Assembly: GCF_029714285.1 (NCBI RefSeq)
Contig: NZ_CP121662.1
Location: 248,001-312,000, forward strand
From: Rhizobium sp. CB3090
Lineage (GTDB): Bacteria > Pseudomonadota > Alphaproteobacteria > Rhizobiales > Rhizobiaceae
DNA: 64,000 bases
Direction: 5' to 3'
Part shown: in pieces, positions 48,484 through 58,100 of the stretch
Layout of the letters: every line of letters begins with the position of its first letter
Numbering within the stretch: the stretch's first letter is position 1
Notes under the pieces: generated by a model
Database searches by the model: none
Seen by the model: the letters and a program-made list of their open reading frames with translations, nothing else
What the model was told of the DNA's origin: nothing
Translations under genes and position numbers: made by a program

Positions 48484-49887
48484 ATGACCGACCTCGTAAA
48501 GAACGCGGCTGCACGACCAAGCGCGGCTGATCGGGATGTCGTTCCCCTCCGTGAGGCCATCAAGGTCTGGACCCGCGTTGCCGCCCTGAGCTTCGGCGGA
48601 CCGGCCGGGCAGATCGCCGTCATGCACCGCATCGTCGTCGATGAAAAGAAGTGGGTAGGGGAGCACAGGTTCCTTCATGCTCTGAACTACTGCATGTTGC
48701 TGCCAGGTCCGGAAGCACATCAGCTTGCCATCTATATCGGCTGGCTGCTGAACAGGACCTTGGGCGGCATGATCGCGGGCGGTCTGTTCGTCCTGCCGGG
48801 CTTCCTTGCGATCCTCGTACTCAGTTACGTCTACGTCTTGTTCGGGAACTTAACTTTCATTGAAGGGATGTTCTTCGGGCTCAAATGCGCTGTGCTGGCG
48901 GTCGTAATCCAGGCCGTCTTCCGCATCGGTAGCCGAGCTCTCAAAAGCAGAGGTATGATTGCATTGGCAGCCGCTGCCTTCGCCGCGATCTTCTTCCTGC
49001 ACGTTCGGTTTCCGCTCATCATCGTTGGGGCGGGACTTATCGGCTACCTTGCCTCCCGCGGAGGGGTAGCGGCCTTCAACGCGGGCGGTGGGCACAAGTC
49101 AGGCCCTGGGACAATCTTGGAAGATAAGGATTCTGTTCTTGGCGAGGAGATTCCTTTGCACGCTCGACCGAACCTCGCCTGGTCTCTGAAGACCTCAGGT
49201 GCGCTGGCGGCGGCGTGGCTTATTCCGGTTGCGGCCCTCCTGATCACGCTCGGTCCCGACAACGTCTTTTCCAAAATCGGGATATTCTTCAGTGAGATGG
49301 CAATCGTGACCTTTGGGGGAGCGTATGCCGTGCTGGCATATGTCGCACAGGAGGCGGTGCAGCAGTTGGGCTGGCTGCGGCCGGGCGAGATGCTGGACGG
49401 TTTGGGAATGGCGGAAACGACTCCTGGGCCGTTGATCATGGTCACGCAGTTCGTTGGGTTTCTGGCGGGCTATCGTAATCCCGGGACCCTCAGCCCTCTT
49501 ACAGCAGCAACTTTCGCCGCCGTGCTGACAACTTGGGTCACGTTCCTGCCGAGCTTTCTTTGGATTTTCGCAGGCGCGCCATTCATCGAGAAGATGCGCG
49601 GCAATGTCGCTCTGACTGGTGCCATGTCAGCGATAACGGCGGCGGTCGTGGGCGTCATCCTGAACCTCGCGATTTGGTTCGGGCTCCATGTGCTGTTCCG
49701 TGAGACCATAAGTTTAATCTACGGCTCCTGGACGATGGATGTGCCCGTCCTGACCTCACTTTCATTACCCTCACTAGTGCTGACCCTATTGGCTGTAACG
49801 GCCATCTTCCGCCTGAGGATGTCGGTGATGATAACCTTATTGGCATCCGCCGCTTTGGGTGTTGGCTGGACTGTCTTTGCTTCTTAA
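48484..49887 (+). CDS. chrA: Chromate transporter ChrA, long form
   Basis: Chromate efflux protein of 467 residues with two CHR halves. Motifs seen are LSFGGPAGQIAVMHRIVVDE, LHALNYCMLLPGPEAHQLAI and, in the second half, VTFGGAYAVLAYVAQEAVQQ with AETTPGPLIMVTQFVGFLAG. About ten membrane helices, as in proteobacterial ChrA; export is driven by the membrane potential. Directly behind chrB. Sequence immediately after the stop codon is a junction of broken gene fragments. Confidence 0.92.
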   Translation: MTDLVKNAAARPSAADRDVVPLREAIKVWTRVAALSFGGPAGQIAVMHRIVVDEKKWVGEHRFLHALNYCMLLPGPEAHQLAIYIGWLLNRTLGGMIAGGLFVLPGFLAILVLSYVYVLFGNLTFIEGMFFGLKCAVLAVVIQAVFRIGSRALKSRGMIALAAAAFAAIFFLHVRFPLIIVGAGLIGYLASRGGVAAFNAGGGHKSGPGTILEDKDSVLGEEIPLHARPNLAWSLKTSGALAAAWLIPVAALLITLGPDNVFSKIGIFFSEMAIVTFGGAYAVLAYVAQEAVQQLGWLRPGEMLDGLGMAETTPGPLIMVTQFVGFLAGYRNPGTLSPLTAATFAAVLTTWVTFLPSFLWIFAGAPFIEKMRGNVALTGAMSAITAAVVGVILNLAIWFGLHVLFRETISLIYGSWTMDVPVLTSLSLPSLVLTLLAVTAIFRLRMSVMITLLASAALGVGWTVFAS

Positions 49888-49892
49888 CGGAA

Positions 49893-49941
49893 GCGGCGCC
49901 TTCCACACCACCAGCAGAGGGAAGCCGGAAAGGGTGAGAGC
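49893..49941 (-). pseudogene. Remnant of a chrA 3' end
   Basis: Forty-nine bases match the 3' end of the second chrA gene (51335-51383) with 5-6 mismatches, in the same orientation. Read on the minus strand it encodes ALTLSGFPLLVVWKAP against ALALSGFLLLVVWKSP in the intact gene. The rest of the gene is missing. It begins 5 bp after the stop of the upstream chrA. Confidence 0.8.
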
Positions 49942-50029
49942 AGCGTTTCCGAGTGCGCAGACAAGAAGCTTTGGCGAAGAAACCTGGCAAGTTGAATTCA
50001 AGGCCGAGCGCAAGGCTGCCCGGGCTAGG
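49933..50029 (+). pseudogene. Remnant of a DEAD-box helicase 3' end
   Basis: From GGTGAGAGC (49933) on, the sequence follows 47263-47400 of the DEAD-box gene at roughly 80% identity with one 45-bp gap. It encodes GESSVSECADKKLW against GEGSVSERSDKKPW before a frameshift and stop. It overlaps the chrA remnant by the 9 bp GGTGAGAGC, which both parents have as GGCGAGGGC (47263-47271 and 51375-51383). The helicase body is absent. Confidence 0.8.
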
Positions 50030-50050
50030 ATGAATAATTTGGGGGAGCTT

Positions 50051-50069
50051 AAGGGGGCAACACCCCCTT
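50051..50069. terminator. Hairpin between chrA remnants and the methyltransferase gene
   Basis: AAGGGGG (50051-50057) pairs with CCCCCTT (50063-50069), a perfect 7-bp stem without T tract. It can serve transcripts from both sides: chrA and the convergent methyltransferase gene. Confidence 0.5.
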
Positions 50070-50089
50070 GTCGCTATCTCCAGAGGCCG

Positions 50090-51124
50090 CTACTGGAAGA
50101 AGATCAAGCTCGCCGGCGATGGCGGTAGTGTTTTTACCCTCGCGTCTTGAAAGCCGGCGCGTCTAGCCATCTCGGCAAAATCCTTCTGCGTGTAAGCCTC
50201 GCCCTTCGGCGTGCCGGCCAGCATCTCCCATGAAAAGGCGGCAGGGAAGGGAGGCGAGACGAGATCGTCATTGGGCACGAAGTCCACCGCGACCACTTTG
50301 CCGTCTTGGCTCAGGCTCGCTCGGACCTTTCTGAGCAATCCGGCGCAGGTTTCCATGTCGAAGTGATGCAGGAAGTTCGGAAGCAGGATGAGATCGTAAT
50401 CCGTGCCCCAATCGACCTCGAATGCGCTGCCGGGAATGACCGTGTAGCGCTCCGCGACGCCAAATTGCCGTGCATTATATTTGGCCAATTCCAGAACGGA
50501 GCTCCAATCGACCGCGACGATTTCGGCTGACGGAAAAGTCTTCGCCATCTCTATCCCGAAACGCCCGTGTCCTGCGGCGATATCCAAAATCTTCTTCGGC
50601 GCCACGAGCAAGCTGGCCATTTCGGCGGCAAGAGCGATTGCACTGCCACCCGTAAACGAACCCATCCCGCGAGCAAACTTCACCCATACCGGATTGTCCG
50701 GCGACATATTTGCCAGCCCGATGGACCCGCCATTGCGGACATAAGAAGTCGGATCGTCCAGAACCTGCTTCAGCATCTCCGGTGCGGCGATGAACTCGAT
50801 GGCCGAGCCCATGTAGGACGGCGAATGCCGATCGAGGAACGCTCGGCTGGATGGGGTCAGGGCGTATTGATTGCCCGTCTTGGTCAGAAAGCCGTTTACG
50901 ACTAGATAGTCGCACAGAATGCGCACGCCGCGTTCGGCAGCATTCGTCGCGGCTGCCAAAGATGCTGCGTTGCGGCCGTCACCGATCAAGGTAAAAAGAT
51001 CGAGTTCTATGGCGGCCTTGATCGCGGCCGTCTTTCGGCACGCAAACATCGCATCAACCACTAAATTGGGCGAAATCTCGCCCGTGCCTGCTTCTGCTAC
51101 CGTCGATGACATTGGAGCCCCCAT
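50090..51124 (-). CDS. Class I SAM-dependent O-methyltransferase
   Basis: A 344-residue protein with an N-terminal dimerisation domain of the plant-type O-methyltransferase family (RKTAAIKAAIELDLFTLIGD) and a Rossmann SAM-binding domain (ILDIAAGHGRFGIEMAK, then IVAVDWSSVLELAKYNA). Such enzymes methylate hydroxyls in secondary metabolites or, in photosynthetic bacteria, carotenoids. The substrate is unknown, and no biosynthetic partners lie nearby. ATG 51124 or 51112 could be the start (the latter has GGGGG just upstream). It sits inside the chromate region without an obvious link. Confidence 0.8.
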   Translation of the reverse strand: MGAPMSSTVAEAGTGEISPNLVVDAMFACRKTAAIKAAIELDLFTLIGDGRNAASLAAATNAAERGVRILCDYLVVNGFLTKTGNQYALTPSSRAFLDRHSPSYMGSAIEFIAAPEMLKQVLDDPTSYVRNGGSIGLANMSPDNPVWVKFARGMGSFTGGSAIALAAEMASLLVAPKKILDIAAGHGRFGIEMAKTFPSAEIVAVDWSSVLELAKYNARQFGVAERYTVIPGSAFEVDWGTDYDLILLPNFLHHFDMETCAGLLRKVRASLSQDGKVVAVDFVPNDDLVSPPFPAAFSWEMLAGTPKGEAYTQKDFAEMARRAGFQDARVKTLPPSPASLIFFQ

Positions 51125-51278
51125 GCGCCCAACGACCGACCGGAATAGCCGGTCCCAACGGCGAACTATCCCACAAAAGGCAACCGAAAGTAAGTTTTGG
51201 ATCGCTAAAATACTGATGGGTGGGTCACACCTTTTGGCTGAGGGGAGGCATGGGCCTAAGCCTATAGGATATGGAAAA

Positions 51279-52532
51279 CTACGCCATTTGAGAGATAACG
51301 GCGCTGGCGGCCATCAGCACAACGACGATCCATGGCGGCGACTTCCACACTACCAGCAGAAGGAAGCCGGAAAGGGCGAGGGCGAAATCTGCCGATGTGA
51401 GGACCGCGCTGGTCCATACCGGATTATAGAGAGCGGCGGCCAACACGCCGACCACGGCTGCATTTGCGCCCCGCATGGCCGCCTGAGCCAGCGGATAGGT
51501 GCTGAGCCTGTCCCAGAAAGGCAGGGTGCCGACGAGCAGCAGAAAGCCGGGCAGAAAAATAGCTAGCAGAGAGATGGCCGCGCCGGCAAGGCCATGAGGA
51601 GACGGTATCATCGCCGCTCCGAGATAGGCTGAAAAGGTAAAGAGCGGACCGGGCACGGCCTGCGCAACGCCGTAGCCGGCAAGGAAGGCGTTTTCCGATA
51701 CCCAGCCCGGCCTCACGACCTCTGCCTGGAGCAGCGGCAGCACGACATGCCCGCCGCCGAACACGAGCGCGCCGGAACGATAGAAGGCATCGAAAAGACG
51801 CAGTCCCTGTGAATCCAGAGCAGAAACAAGGAGCGGCAGCCCGAACAACAAGAGCAGAAACACCAGCAAGCAGATGAGGCCCGCAGATCTGGATATTCCG
51901 AACGAAAAACTTGGCTTGTGCTCGACCACAACTCCGCGACAAAGGGCAAGTCCCGCTACAGCGCCCAGCACGATGGCTGCGAGCTGTCCGAGCGCCCCGC
52001 CAAACGTCACCATGAAAATCGCCGCGAGCGCGATACCGGCACGCGGCCTGTCTGGCGTCAGCGACTTTGCCATGCCCCAAACGGCTTGGGCGACAACAGC
52101 CACGGCAACGAGCTTCAACCCATGCAGCAAAGCCTGCCCGAGGGTATTGTCGAGGGCAGTGGCCGCGGTGGCGAAGATGAGCAGGATCAGCGCCGACGGA
52201 AGCGTAAACGCGCTCCATGCCGCAAGCGCCCCCAGCGGGCCGGCTCGCAACAGGCCCATGGCAAACCCGACTTGGCTCGAAGCAGGTCCAGGAAGGAACT
52301 GACAGAGGGCAATAAGATCGGCATAACCCTTTTCGTCGATCCACTTCCGCCGGGCGACGAGTTCGTCGCGGAAATATCCGAGATGCGCGATCGGCCCGCC
52401 GAACGAGGTGAGGCCAAGCTTGAGGAACGCGCCGAAGACCTCCCGAGGTGTGCCTGCAGGTGGAACTGCGGGTCGGTCTTCGGCTACCTCTTTTGCATTC
52501 ACGACCGCATCTCCCAATTTTGCTCGCTCCAT
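51279..52532 (-). CDS. chrA: Second chromate transporter ChrA
   Basis: A second long-form ChrA, 417 residues, only distantly related to the first. Both CHR halves are present: KLGLTSFGGPIAHLGYFRDE with CQFLPGPASSQVGFAMGLLR, and ALVFGGGHVVLPLLQAEVV with GVAQAVPGPLFTFSAYLGAA. About ten membrane helices. ATG 52532 is taken; GTG 52502 with GGGAG upstream is equally possible. It has no chrB of its own and lies head-to-tail behind the EamA gene (126 bp). Confidence 0.9.
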   Translation of the reverse strand: MERAKLGDAVVNAKEVAEDRPAVPPAGTPREVFGAFLKLGLTSFGGPIAHLGYFRDELVARRKWIDEKGYADLIALCQFLPGPASSQVGFAMGLLRAGPLGALAAWSAFTLPSALILLIFATAATALDNTLGQALLHGLKLVAVAVVAQAVWGMAKSLTPDRPRAGIALAAIFMVTFGGALGQLAAIVLGAVAGLALCRGVVVEHKPSFSFGISRSAGLICLLVFLLLLFGLPLLVSALDSQGLRLFDAFYRSGALVFGGGHVVLPLLQAEVVRPGWVSENAFLAGYGVAQAVPGPLFTFSAYLGAAMIPSPHGLAGAAISLLAIFLPGFLLLVGTLPFWDRLSTYPLAQAAMRGANAAVVGVLAAALYNPVWTSAVLTSADFALALSGFLLLVVWKSPPWIVVVLMAASAVISQMA

Positions 52533-52657
52533 ATCATCGTCATCAATGACGGCGCGATGACAGTAGACGACTGCGATCTTTCCTTGCAATGAGCCGCTTG
52601 CCGTTGATCGGTCAGCGGACACAGCAGAAATGCTCCGCTTCCGAGCAAAAGGATATG

Positions 52658-53572
52658 TCAGGCCTTTTCCGCTAACGGGCTGCGCGAGGTCAACCCGACA
52701 CCCACCAGCGTCACCGCCAATCCTACGAACATCGCCGTCGTCAGCGGTTCGGAGAATAGGGCCCACGCCCACAGCATGGTAACGGGTGGGCTGAGATAAA
52801 TGGCCGCGCTGACCTGCGCCACCGGGAAGAGGCGCAGGCTGGTGTAATAAACCGAATAGGCGGCAAAGGTTGCGATCAGCACCAGCCAAATCATGCCGAT
52901 CGCGAAGCCGCGGGTCAGCGGCGGGGCAAGATCGCCCTGCATCGTGGCGCAGATGCCGAACAGCACGGAACCCGTAAGCGTGTGGATGCAAAGGCTCTGG
53001 TGAATGGGCATATGCTTGGTCCGCCGCTTTTTGTGCAGAACCGATGCGAAGGCAAAAACGAGCATCGAGCCGACCGTCAACCCATAGGCCCATATTGGAG
53101 CCGCGCCGAAGCTTAGGCTGTCTAGCGACACGATCAGCACGCCGGCCACCGCAATCGCCGTCCCCAACCATTGGCGTCCGCTCAGCCTTTCCCCCAAGAC
53201 AGGTTGCGACAAGGCAGCAATAGCTAGCGGCAGGAGATCGGAGATCAGCGCCACCAACCCCGTCGGCACACGCTGTTCGATCGCCAGCGCAAAGCCGCCG
53301 AGATAGAGGAAGACCGACATCACGCCGAACAGCATCTGATCCGCTATCGCGCGCATCCGCATCCGCGGCCCGATCGCCAATGCAAAAGGCAGCAGCACCA
53401 ATCCCGACAGCAGCGTGCGCCAGAACAGGAGCAGCATAACGCCGGCCTCCTGGCTTGCGTAGCGAATGCCGACGAAGCCGGAACTCCAGCTAAAGATCAG
53501 CAGCGTCGCCATCAACGGCCAAAGGAAGCGGCGGTTGTTTAACAAGGGTTGGGAGAGAGGTTGGTCGGTCAT
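52658..53572 (-). CDS. EamA/DMT-family exporter
   Basis: A 304-residue inner-membrane protein with ten helices in two EamA repeats; the first contains LLIFSWSSGFVGIRYASQEA and the second ALFSEPLTTAMFVGLAVTLV. The C-terminal half includes the internal-repeat segment of the drug/metabolite transporter superfamily. Exported compounds are commonly amino acids or drugs. It is divergent from a LysR gene 172 bp away, a standard exporter-regulator pair. Confidence 0.88.
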   Translation of the reverse strand: MTDQPLSQPLLNNRRFLWPLMATLLIFSWSSGFVGIRYASQEAGVMLLLFWRTLLSGLVLLPFALAIGPRMRMRAIADQMLFGVMSVFLYLGGFALAIEQRVPTGLVALISDLLPLAIAALSQPVLGERLSGRQWLGTAIAVAGVLIVSLDSLSFGAAPIWAYGLTVGSMLVFAFASVLHKKRRTKHMPIHQSLCIHTLTGSVLFGICATMQGDLAPPLTRGFAIGMIWLVLIATFAAYSVYYTSLRLFPVAQVSAAIYLSPPVTMLWAWALFSEPLTTAMFVGLAVTLVGVGLTSRSPLAEKA

Positions 53573-53744
53573 AAGGCTCTCAATTGGATGTCACCTACCA
53601 CTCAGCCATAGGCCGGGGCCAATTCGATTACACATGACAAATATCGATCGCGGCATGACATTTCAGTCTTAGAACGAATGAATATTTGCCAGATGCCGCC
53701 GGAACATGCATTCTCTCTGCAAGACTATCTGACCTGAGTTTGCC

Positions 53745-54635
53745 ATGACCGAGTTCACCAGCCGACGTTTGGAAATCGATGCGTTGCGCGCGCTATGGGC
53801 GATTCGTCATCACGGCGGCATCACCCGCGCAGCCGAGGCCCTGGGCCTGTCGCAATCCGCCGTCAGCCATAAGATCAAGCGGCTTGAGACGAGCCTCGAT
53901 TGCGATCTGCTGAGCCGCAAGCCTGGAGCGTCGATGTTCACCGCGGCCGGAGAGGATCTGCTTGATTATGCCGGGCGCATCCTCGGCCTGCATGACGAGG
54001 CCCTGTTGAGCCTGTCGAAGACGCCGCTTGCCGGACGCGTTGCCCTCGGCTTGACCGAGGATACGACCTGCACCGACCTTGCCCGCATCTTGGGACGATT
54101 TCGCCGCCTGCACCCGAATGTATCCGTCCGCACCAAGGTCCGCATGAGCCTGGTCCTGCGGGGAATGCTGGAGCGGGGCGAGCTTGACGCGGCCATCATC
54201 CAGGTTTTCGCCCATGAGGTCCGCCCGACCGATGTCGTTCTCTTTCGGGAGCAGCTTCATTGGGTCAAGCATTCGGACCTCTCCTTGCCCCAAGATGGCC
54301 CGGTTCCTTTTCTGTCTTTCGACGATGAATGCTTCTATCGCCGATGGGCGCTCGACATCGGACAGGACGGCGGCGTGGTTCTTGAAACCGTGTTCGAATG
54401 CGCGAGTGCCGCGGGAATTATCGCAGCCGTCACTTCAGGCTTGGGCGTGGCGCTTCTGAACGGCCGTCATTTGCAACCCGATATGGAAATCATTACCCAT
54501 GGCCTGCCGGCACCGCCTGCCTTGGCCTATGTGGTGCGCCGCGGTCGCAAGGTGAGAAATCCGGCGCTCGATACGCTCGTGGCAGAGATCGAGAGCGAAA
54601 TCAGCCGTTACGGAGGGCTGGCTCTGGCGAGTTGA
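53745..54635 (+). CDS. LysR-family regulator, divergent from eamA
   Basis: A 296-residue LysR protein: helix-turn-helix AAEALGLSQSAVSHKIKRLE (about residues 28-47) and an effector domain starting near residue 90 (GRVALGLTEDTTCTDLARIL). Divergent orientation to the EamA exporter suggests it controls it. Effector unknown. ATG 53745 gives the normal length. Confidence 0.88.
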   Translation: MTEFTSRRLEIDALRALWAIRHHGGITRAAEALGLSQSAVSHKIKRLETSLDCDLLSRKPGASMFTAAGEDLLDYAGRILGLHDEALLSLSKTPLAGRVALGLTEDTTCTDLARILGRFRRLHPNVSVRTKVRMSLVLRGMLERGELDAAIIQVFAHEVRPTDVVLFREQLHWVKHSDLSLPQDGPVPFLSFDDECFYRRWALDIGQDGGVVLETVFECASAAGIIAAVTSGLGVALLNGRHLQPDMEIITHGLPAPPALAYVVRRGRKVRNPALDTLVAEIESEISRYGGLALAS

Positions 54636-54686
54636 GCCAAGTGGAGGCAGAATGCCGCCTTCGAACGAACACCAAAATGGAGCGGC

Positions 54687-55094
54687 ATGCCCATGCTGAT
54701 CGGCTCATGTCATTGCGGCAAGGCGGGTTGGACGCTCGAAGGCGATCCAGGCTCGATCACGGCCTGTAATTGCACGCTCTGCCGGCGCTATGGCGCATTG
54801 TGGGCCTACGGTTACGAAGGGGAGCGGATTTCCGTCACCGGGCAGACCGCGTCCTATACGCGCGCCGGCAGGGAGAAGTCCTCCCTTGAAATATTGTTCT
54901 GCCCGTCTTGCGCCTGCGTATTGAGCTGGCGCGGCCTGAGGCTTCAAAAGGATGGCCGCCGACGCATTGCCGTCAATCTTCGGCTTGCACCACCGGATCT
55001 CGTCTCCGACCTGCCTATCGATCACTTCGATGGGCTGGACACGTTTGAAGACCTTCCTTCAAAAGGACGGTGCGTGCGCGATCTCTGGTTCTGA
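54687..55094 (+). CDS. GFA/CENP-V family zinc protein
   Basis: A 135-residue member of the glutathione-dependent formaldehyde-activating (GFA) fold. The zinc-binding cysteines are visible: SCHCGKAGW, CNCTLCRRYG and FCPSCACVLSW. Family members are often of unknown substrate, so formaldehyde is not implied. Two ATGs (54687, 54693) are possible; GGAG at 54679-54682 suits the second slightly better. It ends 18 bp before the convergent cbrA stop. Confidence 0.85.
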   Translation: MPMLIGSCHCGKAGWTLEGDPGSITACNCTLCRRYGALWAYGYEGERISVTGQTASYTRAGREKSSLEILFCPSCACVLSWRGLRLQKDGRRRIAVNLRLAPPDLVSDLPIDHFDGLDTFEDLPSKGRCVRDLWF

Positions 55095-55112
55095 TGGCGG
55101 GCCGACGATTTC

Positions 55113-58100
55113 TCAGTTAGCCAGCACGCGCGGCGATGGGAAGGTGATCTCCACCAATGTCCCCTCGTTCGGCGCCGAATTGATCGAGAAAGTCGCCCTG
55201 TTGGCGTCGACCATGGCCTTGGTCAGCGGCAGCCCGAGGCCGGTGCCGTCGCCGCGTTTGCGGGCATTGGTCGACACCTGGCGGAAGGGTTTCATTGCCT
55301 GTTCCAACTCGCTGCGAGTCATGCCCACACCGGTATCGCGGATGCGCATGACGACGCTGCCATTGCCTTCGTAAGATGTAGACACGACGATCTGGCCGCC
55401 TGATGGCGTGAAGCGGATGGCGTTCGACAGGATGTTCAGCGCGATCTGCTTGATCGAGCGTAGATCGGCGACGACGTTCGGCACGGCCTGCGACAGCGCC
55501 GTGCGGATGATGACGCGCTGGCTGTTGGCCTGCGGCTGCACCAGCGACACGGCTTCGGCAATGGCTTCGTTGAGGCCGACGGAGGCAAATTCCAGGTCCA
55601 TCTCACCGGCTTCGATCTTGGAGATGTCCAGGAGATCGTTGACGATGTCGAGCACATGCCGCCCCGAGCGGCCGATATCAGTCGCATATTCGATATAGCG
55701 GGAGTGACCGATCGGCCCGAAGCGCTCGCCGGCCATCATGTCGGAAAAGCCGATGATGGCGTTGAGCGGCGTGCGGATCTCATGGCTGACGCGGGCGAGG
55801 AAATCGGTCTTGTGGGCATTGGCCGTCTCCGCCGCACGCTTGGCGTTGCGCAACTCTTCTTCGGTGCGCTTCCATTGCGTGATGTCGCGGATGACGGCGC
55901 AATAGCCGTTCGAGGAGTTCAGGCGACCCATGGTCATGAACAGGGGCACGAAGCCGCCCGATGCCTCGCGACCGATGACCTCGCGGCCGTCGTTCAGTAC
56001 GCTCGCCACGCCATGGCCGGAGAGGCCGCTGAGATAGTCGAGCACGGCCTTCTGGCTCTCATGCGCAAAGAGCATCACGAAGGGTTTGCCGCGGGTTTCC
56101 TGGTCATCATAGTTGAAGAGCGCGCTTGCCGAGCGGTTCATCGAGCGGATCTCGCCCTCCTGCCCGATGATGACGACCCCATCCGTTGCCGTTTCCAGCG
56201 TCGAACGCAGCTCTTCGATTTCGACCTGCAGCTTGGCGAGCTTTTCGACCATGCGTTCCGGCCGCGCTTCTTCCGGCACGGGCTCCGGCGCAGGGGCTTC
56301 GCTCTTTTCGATCGGCATCAGCGCCAGCATCAAAGCGGTGCCGTCTTCCCAACGGATCGATTGCAGCCGCGCGGTAACGGGCACGAGCGTATCGTCGGCG
56401 CGCACCACCATCATCGTTCCCGGCTGTTCGGTCTTGCCTTCGAGGTCATGACGCTGCAGCAGCGCATCCAGGCCGCCGACATGTTCCAGGTCATTGAGAC
56501 TTTCATAGCCCGTCAGCCGCAGGAATTCCGGAGTGCCGTGGATCAGCCGGTCGCCGGCGTGGACCAGAATGGCGAGGGGCAGTTGATCGACAATCTCCGC
56601 CGACAGCCCATCACGCATTTTCATGCGTGGCGGAATGGCGGTGCTCAAGACCTCCAGCGGATCGATGTTTTCTTCCGGCGTTTCTGTCTCAGTCGAAGGC
56701 GCCGGCATATCCGGTTCGGATTGTGTGGTCTCGACGCTTTCTGGCTGCTCTTCGGCATGCGGCGGCTCTTCGGCAGCATGGTCGTCGGCCGGCGCTTCGA
56801 TGGCATCGGACAGAACCTCATCCGCAGCATTTGGCTGCGGGGAGATGTCCACCACCTCTTCTGACTGTTCCACCGTTTCAGGCTCGCCGCTCGGCGGCTC
56901 GGCGCGTTTGCCGAAGGGGTCGAGCTGCCGGGCGATCTCGCGGAAGGCCGCCTGTTCGCTGAGCGACAAGCCGCCTGAGGTCTGCATGCGGCGCTCGTGC
57001 AACCGGATGACCTTGTCGGATTCCCGGCGGTTCGGCGTCTCGGCAATCTTCAGGGCAGGCGGCTCGTCTTCCGTGGGAACGGGTTCGCCCGTTGCCTCGG
57101 ATCCTGCATCGCGAGCAGTCTCCTCTTCCGCGGCAACATTTTCCTCCGCCGCCTCCTGCAGCACTTCTTCGGCGATTGCCGGCGCAACCGTCTCCGCGGC
57201 TGGCTCTTCAGCGATGCCCGGCGTCGGTGCTTCCTGCTCGTCCTCTCCATCCAGCCTCAAGCCAAGCTTCATCGGATCTTCGATGGCATCGGACAGGCGG
57301 ACGACGCCGAAGCCTCTGAAGCCGTCGAATTCGCGGCTGCGCGTGTAGGTTGGCAATGCGGCCAGATCGACCGGCACCACCAGGCTGGTATTTTCCACCG
57401 GCCAATAGATCGTCCGGCCCGACCATGTGTCGCGTCGCGCCAAAAGCTCGGCGATCTTGCCGTCCGGATCGAGATTGAAATGCTTGGCAATATCGGCGAA
57501 GGCAACGCCGGTTACTTTCGTGGCATGCGGGCCGACGGCTTCGGCGAACTCGCGCGAGACTTCGCTGAAGCGACCTTCGGCATCGATCCTCCAGACGAAA
57601 CGCGTGGCGCGGCCGCTGCGTTTGAAGGTGAAACCCTCCGACTGGTCGTTTTCGGGAATATCAGCCTCGGCTGCGACAGGCTCGGCGCCTGCTTCTGCAT
57701 CCTCCGCCTGCCTTTCTCCGGCGCTCGGCCGGAGATCGTCATCGGCCTCCGGTACAAGCTCGTCGGCATGTGCGGCCGCCTCGATCTGTTCGGGTGTCGC
57801 GCCGTCCATCGTCACCAGCGTATCGATATCCTGACCCACGGCATCGGTATGTGCATGTATTTCTTCATGGTCTGCGCCAGACGTTTCCGCCGTATGCTCG
57901 ACCTCCTCGATATTCGCCACAGCATCGATGACCTCAGGCGAGGGCACTTCCGCGGCAGGCGCGGCGTCAGCCGGTATTTCGTCAGCCGCCGCAGTCTCGA
58001 GTTCATTCCGCGCCTCTTCCGCCTCCGGCTCTATCGCGGTGCCCGCGGCCGAAGCGGTGGATGTGTTGGCCCCGAGGCTTGCCGTCGGATCGAGATTGCC

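Noticed and set aside
49655..49990. Frame on the minus strand across the chrA end and the scar
   Set aside because: It lies in a different frame from the chrA remnant and combines unrelated pieces.
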